From: Fibrobacter sp.
Lineage (GTDB): Bacteria > Fibrobacterota > Fibrobacteria > Fibrobacterales > Fibrobacteraceae
Direction: 5' to 3'
NCBI GenBank assembly: GCA_016285835.1
Contig: JAEERM010000003.1
Coordinates: forward strand, 1 to 64,000
DNA length: 64,000 bases
Shown piece after piece: positions 31,409 through 41,018 of this stretch. Each line of letters starts with the position of its first letter. Within the stretch, counting starts at the first letter, position 1. The position numbers and the translations under genes are program-made. The notes under the pieces were generated by a model. It searched no databases. It was not told where the DNA came from and was given only the letters and a program-made list of their open reading frames with translations.

Positions 31409-31999
31409 ACGTATTGAGCAATTTTTTGTACTTGCTACAGCGAGCATCGGTAGCGAGTAACCACGTTCGAAAAGTGAACTCATGACCGAAAAGCATTTTC
31501 GGAAGCATTCGAATTTCTTTTCCGATTCGGCAACGTTGCCATACACTTTCCAGTAGCCCGTACTTTTGCAATTTTGCCCGCCATTGGCGATGAAACCTTT
31601 GACGTCTTCGAGTGGGTACCCTAGGAAAAGTCCGATTTCATGTGGAAAGCAATGGCATTTTGCGATACGGTGGGTGAGTTTTGCGATAAGCGTTTCTTCG
31701 TCAAAATGCTGGTAGCCGTAAACTCCCAGGAATTGACGGATTTCAGTTTTGTTGAACAACTGGCTTAACACATTGCGGCGGTAGACGTACACAAAGCTGC
31801 GTCCGCAACGTTCCGCGACGATGCGCACGAATATGCCCGACGGATTCAGTTCGCGGTTCCAGCGGGCAAGAATGGCGCAAAGCGGTTCGTGTTCTGCGGG
31901 CGCTTGTTCCATGCAGAAGAGGCTGCCGACCTTGCGGGCGGCAAGTGTTGGCGCGCATTGGCGAACCAGTTTGTAATCCATCAATCGTTGTGCCGTCAT
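31385..31999 (-). CDS. DUF3793 family protein
   Basis: CAPTLAARKVGSLFCM...FPHEIGLFLGYPLEDVKGFIANGG...GYWKVYGN; flavodoxin-adjacent. Confidence 0.8.
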   Translation of the reverse strand: MTAQRLMDYKLVRQCAPTLAARKVGSLFCMEQAPAEHEPLCAILARWNRELNPSGIFVRIVAERCGRSFVYVYRRNVLSQLFNKTEIRQFLGVYGYQHFDEETLIAKLTHRIAKCHCFPHEIGLFLGYPLEDVKGFIANGGQNCKSTGYWKVYGNVAESEKKFECFRKCFSVMSSLFERGYSLPMLAVASTKNCSIRQPERNAA

Positions 32000-32068
32000 C
32001 GTTATTCCTCTAAGGATTGCATTGCCCCCTTACAGGAACAATGCAATGATTTTTTTTCTACCTTCTTA

Positions 32069-32107
32069 CTCTTTACCAACCACTGCCTACTGTCTACTTC
32101 CTACTTC
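32069..32107 (-). repeat. 7-bp periodic TAG heptad repeat
   Basis: Minus strand TAGGAAGTAGGAAGTAGACAGTAGGCAGTGGTTGG beginning at the ABC transporter stop codon. Confidence 0.85.
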
Positions 32108-33841
32108 CTACTGCCCACTCTTCATCTGCAATTCCAGCATCTTGCTGAACAGGCCGCCTTTCGCCTTGAGTTCAGCGGGGGAGCCTGTTTCGGCGATATG
32201 ACCATCCTGTAGCACCACGACTTTGTCGGCATTTGCGATGGTACGCATACGGTGTGCAATGATGATGACGGTTTTGCCCTTCACCAACTGCGAAATGCCG
32301 CGCTGGATCTTGGATTCGTTTTCTACGTCAAGGCTTGCTGTCGCTTCGTCAAGCAGGATGATGGGAGCGTCCTTTAACAATGCACGCGCAATCGAGATTC
32401 TCTGACGTTCACCACCCGAGAGAGTGTCACCGTTTTCACCGATGACGGTATCGTAACCCTGCGGCATCTTCTGCACGAATTCGTCGCAGCCGGCAAGTTT
32501 TGCTACCTTCAGGATTTCTTCGTCGCTGGCATCGCGCTTGCCGATACGGATGTTGTCCTTGATGCTCGTGTTAAACAGAACCACGTCCTGGAACACGATA
32601 GAGAAATTCTTGAGGAGCGTTTCGGGATCAATCTTGCTGATATCTTGACCGCCGAGCGTTACCGTACCGCCCTGGATGTCCCAGAATCGTGCTGCGAGCT
32701 TTGCTGCGGTCGTCTTTCCGCTACCGCTCGGGCCTACAAGTGCCGTAATTTCGCCCTGCTTTGCCGTGAACGAAACTTTTTTCAGGACTTGCTTGTTCTC
32801 GTTATAGTTAAAGTCGACATCCTTGAATTCGATGTCATAATTGCTAGGCGTGAATTCCGTTTCGCCTTCCTGAGGTTTCATCTGGTCCATTTCGCGGAAT
32901 CGGCGCAGGCGCACATTCACAAAGAACAGTTCAGCGAGGTTGTTGAATACGAGGAAAACCGGATTGTAGACAGTCGCCGCGCACACGATGAACACCAAGT
33001 AAGTAAACACGTCGATTTCGCCCTTGGTCCAGAGTCGTGCGCCCGTAATCAGCACCGTGGCAAGGCCCATCTTGAGAATGCCTTGCGCCGAATTCAGGAA
33101 CGAACCTACCTTCACGTCGGAATCCATCTGCGATTTTTCGTAGTTGATGCAATCCTTATCGAAGTGATTAAGGTAGGCGGTTTCACCCGAATACGAGCGG
33201 ATTTCCTGCACGTTTTCGAGACCTTCCTGGATATCTTCCATAATCACGCGGCGGGCGTTATATGAATTTTCGAACCAACGGTCCTGAATTTTCTTGGAAA
33301 GTGCAATGAGCAATGCCGCTGCGGGTACCACCCAGAAAAGCGCAATAGACATTTTCCAGTTGTAGCAGAACAGCATGATGCCAATTATGGTGACGCTTCC
33401 GATGGCGGCGAAAAGTTCCGGCACCGCATGCGAGAAAATCATTTCGAGCGCATTGCAGTCGTCCATGATGGTCGAAGTCAAGTCCGAAAGATTCTTCTTG
33501 CCAAAGAACGAGAGCGGCAACTTGCGGAGTTTTTCGGCAATCGAGACGCGGCGGCGCATACTTTCGTCGTACACGCTGCTGTAAGTCGCACTGTACGAGA
33601 ACCTGTAAATGACAAGCATCACGATAAACAGGACTGCTGCAATTCCCACATAGAACAAGGTTCCGTGCGGAGTTTTGCCTGCAAATTCACCAATGCCCAT
33701 CTGCTCCATCAAAAAATAAAAGAGCATCATCATCGGGAACATGAGCGAAACAAAGTGCAAAAATGTCCAGACAACGCCACGGACAAACGTGCGGGAGCCT
33801 TCTTCAGAAAGAGCAAAAGTATTCTGAACCCACTTATACAT
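32108..33841 (-). CDS. ABC exporter-fold transporter with fused permease/ATPase (IrtB/YbtQ-like)
   Basis: GPSGSGKTTAAKLA, LSGGERQRISIARALL, ILLDEATASLD; AAGGAGG RBS before ATG at 33841. Confidence 0.92.
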   Translation of the reverse strand: MYKWVQNTFALSEEGSRTFVRGVVWTFLHFVSLMFPMMMLFYFLMEQMGIGEFAGKTPHGTLFYVGIAAVLFIVMLVIYRFSYSATYSSVYDESMRRRVSIAEKLRKLPLSFFGKKNLSDLTSTIMDDCNALEMIFSHAVPELFAAIGSVTIIGIMLFCYNWKMSIALFWVVPAAALLIALSKKIQDRWFENSYNARRVIMEDIQEGLENVQEIRSYSGETAYLNHFDKDCINYEKSQMDSDVKVGSFLNSAQGILKMGLATVLITGARLWTKGEIDVFTYLVFIVCAATVYNPVFLVFNNLAELFFVNVRLRRFREMDQMKPQEGETEFTPSNYDIEFKDVDFNYNENKQVLKKVSFTAKQGEITALVGPSGSGKTTAAKLAARFWDIQGGTVTLGGQDISKIDPETLLKNFSIVFQDVVLFNTSIKDNIRIGKRDASDEEILKVAKLAGCDEFVQKMPQGYDTVIGENGDTLSGGERQRISIARALLKDAPIILLDEATASLDVENESKIQRGISQLVKGKTVIIIAHRMRTIANADKVVVLQDGHIAETGSPAELKAKGGLFSKMLELQMKSGQ

Positions 33842-35618
33842 TTTCGCCTCCTTCATTATCCTTGGAATTGTCGAGGGTCCATGTGACAGACTGCTGGTAT
33901 TCGGCCCACATCTTAGCGTAAATGCCGTTCTTTTCAAGTAATTCGCCGTGCGTTCCGCGTTCAGCGATTTCGCCATCTTCGACAACGATAATCTGGTCGG
34001 CGTTCACCACGCTTGTAAGCCTGTGGGCGATTATCAGAACGGTCTTGCCTGCGGCCAGTTTGTGCAAAGCTTCTTGAATCAAGCGTTCGTTTTCTGGGTC
34101 AGCAAAGGCGGTCGCCTCGTCTAGCACCACGATGGGAGCGTTCTTCAAGATAGCGCGCGCAAGCACAACTCGCTGCTGCTCGCCGCCCGAAAGGTAAGTG
34201 CCCTTGCTCCCGATAACGGTGTCGATACCGCCCGGCAGTTTGTCAATGATTTCACGGCACTGCGCAAGGTCAAGAGCCTTGTTTACCTGCTCGAGAGTCG
34301 CGTCGGGCATGCCGTAGCGAACGTTATCCAAAATGCTCATCTTGAAAAGGCGCGTATTCTGGAACACGAACGAAACGTTCTTCATCAGTTCCTTCGGGTC
34401 AATCTGCTTTACGGAAACCCCGCCAATGGTAATCTCACCGCTATCAACATCAAAAAATCGTGGCAGAAGCTTTGCAATTGTGCTCTTGCCTCCGCCAGAT
34501 GGTCCGACAAGCGCAACGGTGTGGCCTGCCGGCACCGAGAGAGAAATATCGTTCAGTACCTGTTTGTCGGTATCGGGGTAGGTGAAATTCACGTTCCAGA
34601 ATTCCACGTCAAATCTTTGCATCGGAACAGGATTTGCGCAAACTTCCAAATCCTTGGTGCGTGCGATGTCGTTGATGCGGTCAATTGCAATGCCCGCCTG
34701 GTTCGTGGCGTTGCTCAGGTACATGCTGCGCATCACGCACTGCGAGAACAACGGCGTCACCAACACGTAAATCATCATGTTCACGATGGTGAGCTTTACA
34801 TCGCCGTCGTTACCGATGATGAACGCTGCCGTTGGCACCAGGAACAGTACGAATCCGTTCACGAGAATCGTGTAGATGCAGTAAGGGACTTTCCAGTTGT
34901 CGGAATAGGCTGTGACCATCTTGTGGTAAGTCGCGATGCTGTTGTAGAAACTCTTGAACGAAAAAATGGTCTGCTGGAAAACTTTGACTACGGGAATTCC
35001 GCGTACATATTCCACCGCTTCGGAGTTCATCTCTTCAAGTGCCTGCATGTAGCGTTCCATGAACTTGGTTCCCCTGCGGCCAAGGGTACCCAAAATGAAC
35101 AAGGCGTATGCGATAGGCACCAAAGAGGCAAGGCCGAGTCGCCAATCGAAAACGAACATCATCACAAGCGCCACGATGGGAATCAGGATGGTGCCCGAAA
35201 TATCGGGCATTTCGTGCGCGACGAAGGTGTGCGTAATTGCAGCATTGTCGTCGATAATCTTGCGGAGTTTGCCCGTCGGGTTCTTGTCGAAAAATCCAAG
35301 CGGAGCTGACATCAGTTTTTTCATGGCGAATCGACGCAGGTCGCCTTCGAGCCTGAATGCTACCATGTGCGAGCAGGCGAGGGCCGCAAAGTAGAGCAAT
35401 ACGCTTGTGACCGAGGCGAGAACCGCTCCGATGGAGTAGTCAAAAATCTTGATGTTCGTCATGTCACCGCCAGAGATAACCTCGCGGACAATCAGCCACA
35501 TCAGTAAAAACGGCACGAGCCCCGCGATGGCGCTCAATGCCGAGAGAATCAAAGCTAGCGGGAACAGCGGTTTTCGTGATCCCATGTATGCATAAAGTTT
35601 TTTGAAAGTGTTTTTCAT
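33834..35618 (-). CDS. ABC exporter-fold transporter with fused permease/ATPase (IrtA/YbtP-like)
   Basis: GPSGGGKSTIAKLL, LSGGEQQRVVLARAIL, VVLDEATAFAD; 8-nt overlap with downstream ABC gene. Confidence 0.92.
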   Translation of the reverse strand: MKNTFKKLYAYMGSRKPLFPLALILSALSAIAGLVPFLLMWLIVREVISGGDMTNIKIFDYSIGAVLASVTSVLLYFAALACSHMVAFRLEGDLRRFAMKKLMSAPLGFFDKNPTGKLRKIIDDNAAITHTFVAHEMPDISGTILIPIVALVMMFVFDWRLGLASLVPIAYALFILGTLGRRGTKFMERYMQALEEMNSEAVEYVRGIPVVKVFQQTIFSFKSFYNSIATYHKMVTAYSDNWKVPYCIYTILVNGFVLFLVPTAAFIIGNDGDVKLTIVNMMIYVLVTPLFSQCVMRSMYLSNATNQAGIAIDRINDIARTKDLEVCANPVPMQRFDVEFWNVNFTYPDTDKQVLNDISLSVPAGHTVALVGPSGGGKSTIAKLLPRFFDVDSGEITIGGVSVKQIDPKELMKNVSFVFQNTRLFKMSILDNVRYGMPDATLEQVNKALDLAQCREIIDKLPGGIDTVIGSKGTYLSGGEQQRVVLARAILKNAPIVVLDEATAFADPENERLIQEALHKLAAGKTVLIIAHRLTSVVNADQIIVVEDGEIAERGTHGELLEKNGIYAKMWAEYQQSVTWTLDNSKDNEGGENV

Positions 35619-35703
35619 AGTTGTTTTAAAGGTTATATTCCTCAAAGCCTTGCTCTGCAAGGCGACCTCAGAGTGCGAAGCACGACCTCATAGCTCATAC
35701 CTG

Positions 35704-36540
35704 TCATGCTACATTTGTAAGTCTGTATCGTTTCCTGTATTCCTTCGGGGTCATGCCCATTACATCTTGGAAAGCGTGGGCGAACTTGCTCCCGTTATTG
35801 TACCCGACCGTGCCTGCGATTTGCAGAATTCCATGGTCACTTTCACGGAGCTCCTTGGCTGCAATTTTCATGCGCTCGCGACGTGCATAAGTAAATACGG
35901 GCAGCCCGAATACGTTCTTGAAACAGAGCTTCATTGCGGTGGGGGGCATGTCGAACTTGTCGGAAAGCTCTTCAATGGTGAAATGGCTATCCATGTTTTC
36001 GCAAATGAACGTGCGGATTCCGTAAATTTTTTCAATCTGTAACGACGACAGGTTACATTCACGGCAGGCGTATTCCCTTTGTGTATCTAGATTTTTCAAG
36101 GTGAGTAGCAGTTCCAAAATTGCGAGCCTGCCGTATTCCGTCAAAGAATTCTTCGTCTTGTTTTCGACCATTTCGAAAGCGCGGGCGACTTCTTCTTTGG
36201 TGTGAACGATGAACGGACGTCCTGGACGGCAGATTTTTTGAGCGAGCATCTTGATATCAAGTTGGAAACCTGCAAAATGTTCTTGTATGTATTTTGTGGA
36301 TTCCTCGTAGAACAGGATGCGGTCGCCGCAATAATCTGCGGAACGGGTCAACGCTCCCGAAGTCCATGCGTCGTAAACCAGCAATTCTCCGGCTTTCAGC
36401 TGATTACAGGGGAGTGCGCCCCCGGCCCAACTGATACGTCCCTTCCGGCAAAATTCAAGGACCAAAAGCGGTTCCCTTGTGAGTGTCGTATGGTAGCACC
36501 CAATCTTGTGCAGCCATTCAATTCCGTTGATACTTAACAT
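35704..36540 (-). CDS. AraC-family transcriptional regulator (PchR/YbtA-like)
   Basis: C-terminal double HTH: FTIEELSDKFDMPPTAMKLCFKNVFGLPVFTYARRERMKIAAKEL...GYNNGSKFAHAFQDVMGMTPKEYRKRY. Confidence 0.92.
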   Translation of the reverse strand: MLSINGIEWLHKIGCYHTTLTREPLLVLEFCRKGRISWAGGALPCNQLKAGELLVYDAWTSGALTRSADYCGDRILFYEESTKYIQEHFAGFQLDIKMLAQKICRPGRPFIVHTKEEVARAFEMVENKTKNSLTEYGRLAILELLLTLKNLDTQREYACRECNLSSLQIEKIYGIRTFICENMDSHFTIEELSDKFDMPPTAMKLCFKNVFGLPVFTYARRERMKIAAKELRESDHGILQIAGTVGYNNGSKFAHAFQDVMGMTPKEYRKRYRLTNVA

Positions 36541-36572
36541 GTTTTCCTCATAAAAACGATTTAGACTGGCTT

Positions 36573-36610
36573 TGTTAGTCTTGTCTTAAAAAGTAAGACA
36601 AATCTAACAA
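36573..36610. promoter_or_regulatory. Inverted repeat with two DtxR-type half boxes upstream of the araC-like gene
   Basis: TGTTAGTCTTGTCTTAAAAAGTAAGACAAATCTAACA; compare boxes at 56763-56937. Confidence 0.65.
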
Positions 36611-36703
36611 GTTGAGAAAACTTTGTCAAGGCTAATTTTGTTTTGCTTATATGACTTTTTTAATACGATTTTGTCTAAATGGAGTCAAATTAGGCTTAAT
36701 GGG

Positions 36704-38401
36704 CTATGTTTGCCATAATTTTGCATAATATCCATTTTTTCCCAATAATTCCTTATGTTTCCCTCTTTCGAGTAAACATCCTTTTCTCAATGTTAGTATC
36801 TGGTCTGCATTTTGGATTGTTTTCAAATGGTGCGCGACGACAATCATGGTTCTGTTTTTTGCCAAATCAGCAATAGCTTCCTGTATAAGAGACTCGTTGA
36901 CGGGATCGACGTTGCTCGTCATTTCATCTAGAATCAGGATAGGAGCATCCTTCAAGAACGCCCTTGCAATAGAAATTCTTTGCCTTTGTCCTCCGGACAA
37001 TGTGCAGCCGTTTTCTCCAATATTTGTATCGTAACCCTTAGGCAAGGTCATAATGAAATCGTGGATACGTGCTTTCTTTGCCGCTTCAACAATTTCTTCC
37101 CTTGTCGCATGTTTTTTTCCCACTCTGATGTTTTCTTCAATAGTGTTGTCAAACAGCTGAACGTTCTGCATGACAACACTTATACGATTCAGCAGTTCGT
37201 CGTAGGGAATATCCCTAATGTCAACGCCTCCGAGTGTGATTTTTCCTTGTTGAACATCGTAGAATCTCAGAAGTAAGTTGGTTATCGTCGTTTTGCCGCT
37301 TCCCGATTCTCCTACTAGCGCAACCATTGTTTTCTCGCCAATGTCAAAGTTCAGATTTTCTATCTTGAATTCGTCTTTAGCATACGAAAATCCGATATTT
37401 TCAAAAGTGATATTGTTTTGTTTTGGAATGGCTCCATCGATCTTATCAGGAATTTCGTCTGCATGCAGAATTTTTCCCAATCGTCCATATGAATCTGCAG
37501 CCGAAATATAATACATATAGTATTGTTCCATCAAAGAAAACGGCTTGTAGAATTCTCTAGAGACTATGGCGAAAATGATGAAATTCAAAACACCTATTTC
37601 GCCATTCACAACAAATAATGAACCAGAAGCGAGTAATATCAGGTATCCCGCATCTAGCAAAAAGCTGAAAACGCAAAGTTGTCTAGCCTTGTACTTTGAT
37701 GCCGTCTTACTAGTCTCGCCAAATTTTTCTGTTTTGCTCTTTAAATCTTCATCGAGACTTGTATTATTTGAAAAACTTTTTAGAACCGTAATCCCCCTGA
37801 TATATCCCACGAAAAGGCTTACCATGTCCAGGAGTGCTACATTATTTCTGTTTTCCACTTTTTTTGATGCTTTGATTGTCTTGACCAAGAATGCGATTGC
37901 AATTGGAACCGATGCCGCCATTATAAAAGCGAGTTTAAAATCAATATAGGTGAGCCATACAAATACAATAATCGAAACCATGAAATCGCCAAACATTCTA
38001 GGCCACATGTGCCCTACGACCAGCGACATGTTATCTACGTCTTTGCGTAGTACTGTATTGATTTCTCCTATTCTTTCGTTTGTGTAAAATCCAAGACTGA
38101 ATTTTTTTAGCTTTAAAATCATGCGTTCTCTGATTTGCTGGACAATGTCAAAACCGGCACCATGTTTTTTCAAGTCCGCAACCATGTTACAAATGCCCTT
38201 GAAAACCACAAATAGCCCTATAGCGATAAAATGCACATAAAGATTTTTCAAATCGGTTCCTGCAAATATTTGGAACAATGCCGAGAAGACAATCACAATC
38301 ATCGCAACAGAACTCAAACCATATAGTGCAAAGAATACACTAGATGTGATTAAATCCTTCTTTCCTGTTTTTGTGAGCAGGTTTAACATATCCCTAAACA
38401 T
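36704..38401 (-). CDS. ABC exporter-fold transporter with fused permease/ATPase
   Basis: GESGSGKTTITNLLLRFYDV, LSGGQRQRISIARAFL, LILDEMTSNVD. Confidence 0.92.
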   Translation of the reverse strand: MFRDMLNLLTKTGKKDLITSSVFFALYGLSSVAMIVIVFSALFQIFAGTDLKNLYVHFIAIGLFVVFKGICNMVADLKKHGAGFDIVQQIRERMILKLKKFSLGFYTNERIGEINTVLRKDVDNMSLVVGHMWPRMFGDFMVSIIVFVWLTYIDFKLAFIMAASVPIAIAFLVKTIKASKKVENRNNVALLDMVSLFVGYIRGITVLKSFSNNTSLDEDLKSKTEKFGETSKTASKYKARQLCVFSFLLDAGYLILLASGSLFVVNGEIGVLNFIIFAIVSREFYKPFSLMEQYYMYYISAADSYGRLGKILHADEIPDKIDGAIPKQNNITFENIGFSYAKDEFKIENLNFDIGEKTMVALVGESGSGKTTITNLLLRFYDVQQGKITLGGVDIRDIPYDELLNRISVVMQNVQLFDNTIEENIRVGKKHATREEIVEAAKKARIHDFIMTLPKGYDTNIGENGCTLSGGQRQRISIARAFLKDAPILILDEMTSNVDPVNESLIQEAIADLAKNRTMIVVAHHLKTIQNADQILTLRKGCLLERGKHKELLGKNGYYAKLWQT

Positions 38402-40133
38402 TTTCCGTTTCCTCCTCTTTCAGGTTCCATTGATCCACTTTATTTTGCGCATCGATCATGTTTTTATAATGACTGCATCTTCGCATCAATTCTTCGTGAG
38501 TTCCGGAATCAAGTACAACTCCTTGATCCATCACAACGATTTGGTCCGATTCCTTGATTGTATTTAAATGATGGGCGATCGTAATGACCGTTTTGCCTTT
38601 GCGCAAATCGTCAATCGCTTCGCTGATTAGCCGCTCATTTTCACTATCAACGGCTGCCATGGCTTCGTCAAGAATTAGTATAGGCGTATTTTTCAGAATC
38701 GTTCTCGCAATAGAAATTCTCTGTTTTTCGCCTCCAGATAACTTGATTCCCATTTCTCCGACTCTTGTTTTGTACCCATTGGGTAGGGATTCGATAAAGT
38801 CATGGCATCTTGCTTTTTTTGCCGCATTGATAATTTCTTCGTATGTCGCATCGGGGTTCCCCAAAGCGATATTTTCATAGATGCTTAAATCAAAAAGTAT
38901 GGCATCTTGTTGTACACTCCCGATAAGTCGAGAGATACATTCTTGACTGTAATCTCGGATATCTTTATCACCTATTGTTATTTTTCCGCTTTCAACATCC
39001 CAAAAGCCCATCAGCAAATTTGATATCGTACTCTTTCCACAACCGCTTGCGCCGACAAGCGCATTCAAAGTATTTTGTTTAAAAATGAGATTCACATTTT
39101 TTAACTGGAAACTATCTTTCTTGTAGCTAAAATTCACATTTTTGAATTCGATATCCCCAAATTCTAATCCTTGCTCCTCTTTTTCTCTTGGGAGCGGAAC
39201 GGTTAAAATTTTGCCGACCGCTTTTAGAGCTTCTTTAAAGACTATGGAAAAATGTTGCAAAGTTGCGGTCTTGCTGATAGACGATGTGAACGCAGAGGAT
39301 AAAATAACTGCCAGTATGAATTTCGGAGTCGTAATATATCCATAATAAAGGAAAATACATCCAAGAATCATGACGGCGACCACGCCCGTTTCCATGAATA
39401 CATCAATTAACCCCATGGGAACCGTGATTGCTCCCATGCTTTTTTTTACCCAATAGACATACTCCCTTGCCGTCTTCAACGTTCTTTCGCTGATTTCCTC
39501 TTCTTTTGCAAATGCCTTGATAACAGGAATGTTCTTCACGTATTCCATCATTTCTTTACTCATTTGATTTTCATGACTGAAATAGATGGCGAAGTTCTTG
39601 TTCATCACTTTTTGTGAAAGTTTTTTCACCAGGTACATTAGGGGTAGCCCCACAATCATCCCAAGCGCAAGGCGCCAATCAACAAAAAACATCGCCACAA
39701 GAATCAATGCCGGTAAAAGCGTTACAGACATTATCTCAGGAAGCCCATGTGCAAGGTAAACTTCAATCTGTTCGACATCATGTTCAACGATATTCGTGAG
39801 CTCGCCGGTATGGTGCTCCTTGAAAAATCCAAGATTCAATTTTTTTAAATGTTCAATGATATCTAGCCTGAGCTCCGTCAGTTTGCCATAAGCCTTGTCA
39901 TGCGCCCCCTTTGTTGCGAGATAATAAAACACCGCTTTCAACAAGAACGATGCAAATATTCCAAGAATGATGAACTTTATTTTTTCGGAATCAATGTTTT
40001 TTCCGATTAACTCGCTCACTAGGTATACGAGCAGTATTTGCGGAATCAGATCACAAACAATTTTCAATGCAAGTAGGGTGTTAGAAAGAGCATTTTTCCC
40101 CACCACTTTTTTTTGCAATTCCATTTCGTTCAT
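38394..40133 (-). CDS. ABC exporter-fold transporter with fused permease/ATPase
   Basis: GASGCGKSTISNLLMGFWDV, LSGGEKQRISIARTIL, LILDEAMAAVD; 8-nt overlap with 36704-38401. Confidence 0.92.
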   Translation of the reverse strand: MNEMELQKKVVGKNALSNTLLALKIVCDLIPQILLVYLVSELIGKNIDSEKIKFIILGIFASFLLKAVFYYLATKGAHDKAYGKLTELRLDIIEHLKKLNLGFFKEHHTGELTNIVEHDVEQIEVYLAHGLPEIMSVTLLPALILVAMFFVDWRLALGMIVGLPLMYLVKKLSQKVMNKNFAIYFSHENQMSKEMMEYVKNIPVIKAFAKEEEISERTLKTAREYVYWVKKSMGAITVPMGLIDVFMETGVVAVMILGCIFLYYGYITTPKFILAVILSSAFTSSISKTATLQHFSIVFKEALKAVGKILTVPLPREKEEQGLEFGDIEFKNVNFSYKKDSFQLKNVNLIFKQNTLNALVGASGCGKSTISNLLMGFWDVESGKITIGDKDIRDYSQECISRLIGSVQQDAILFDLSIYENIALGNPDATYEEIINAAKKARCHDFIESLPNGYKTRVGEMGIKLSGGEKQRISIARTILKNTPILILDEAMAAVDSENERLISEAIDDLRKGKTVITIAHHLNTIKESDQIVVMDQGVVLDSGTHEELMRRCSHYKNMIDAQNKVDQWNLKEEETENV

Positions 40134-40175
40134 AGGTTTTCCTCCTTTCTATTCTTTCTTTCATAATTGAATAAA

Positions 40176-40193
40176 ATTGAATCTTGATTCAAT
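40176..40193. promoter_or_regulatory. Candidate TetR operator upstream of ABC pair
   Basis: Palindrome ATTGAATCTTGATTCAAT; related half-site ATAAATCTCGATTCAAT at 40861-40877 before the tetR gene. Confidence 0.6.
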
Positions 40194-40238
40194 ATTAAAA
40201 TCAAAGACCGGATTTCCCACTTTCTCCATCTTTATTAT

Positions 40239-40811
40239 TTAAAGTGATTCTACGCCATTATAATAGCACTGGGCGACTAACTTCAGCATATTTTCGGCCC
40301 ATTCCCTGCTTTGATAATGCCTCGCAATTTCGAGGAGGCTTTCCGTGAAATTACTGGCCAGGATATGGGCGAGCATTGGGTCGTATTTTTTCTTCGTCTG
40401 TCGTTTGAGTCCAATTTCTATATGCTTCTGCATCTGCAATATAAAATCAAATTTCGCCTTTTCGTGCCTTGTGCCTGAGCTCCTGTCCATTAGAACTATG
40501 AGTTTTTTTCGATCTTTCAATAATTCTCGAATATAACTTTGCCCAACCTTATCAAACCTTTCAAGTGGGGAGCCTTTTTCCAGGGCTTCCTCTTCTTGGA
40601 GCGCCGAACAGAAATTTGAATATACTGAGCCTACGGTCGCATCAAATAAGTTTTCCTTGTTATCAAAATAGGTATAAATAAGTGCAACAGGAACATTTGC
40701 CAACTTGGCAATCTCAGAAAGCTTGGCGCTTCTGTAGTCTTTTTCAAAAAAAACATTTTCAGCCGCATCAAGAATCCGGTTCCGGACTTCTTCCTTCAAT
40801 ACCTGTGCCAT
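40239..40811 (-). CDS. TetR-family transcriptional regulator
   Basis: RNRILDAAENVFFEKDYRSAKLSEIAKLANVPVALIYTYFDNKENLFDA. Confidence 0.93.
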   Translation of the reverse strand: MAQVLKEEVRNRILDAAENVFFEKDYRSAKLSEIAKLANVPVALIYTYFDNKENLFDATVGSVYSNFCSALQEEEALEKGSPLERFDKVGQSYIRELLKDRKKLIVLMDRSSGTRHEKAKFDFILQMQKHIEIGLKRQTKKKYDPMLAHILASNFTESLLEIARHYQSREWAENMLKLVAQCYYNGVESL

Positions 40812-40904
40812 AATTTTCCTTCTTTGAAAAATGCGAAAAAAAACAAATCTCCGTTCAATAATAAATCTCGATTCAATATTTGTCAAGTGCGAAACAGGAG
40901 AAAT

Positions 40905-40939
40905 CCATTTGGGTTTTTCTTGCACCATTTGGAGTAGAA
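40905..40939 (+). promoter_or_regulatory. CCATTTGG direct repeat, 20-bp spacing
   Basis: CCATTTGGGTTTTTCTTGCACCATTTGGAGTAGAA upstream of 41019 gene; same layout at 42442-42476. Confidence 0.65.
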
Positions 40940-41018
40940 CCACTTAGAAGACATTTCTAAAATGCTCCTGCAAATTGAATATCGCGGTTTATTTCCGCAT
41001 AATCTTACAGGAGCTAAT

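Noticed and set aside
36650-36690. Additional CCATTTGG-type site (CTAAATGGAGTCAAA) near the araC promoter
   Set aside because: Only partial match, wrong orientation relative to araC, and no 20-bp partner
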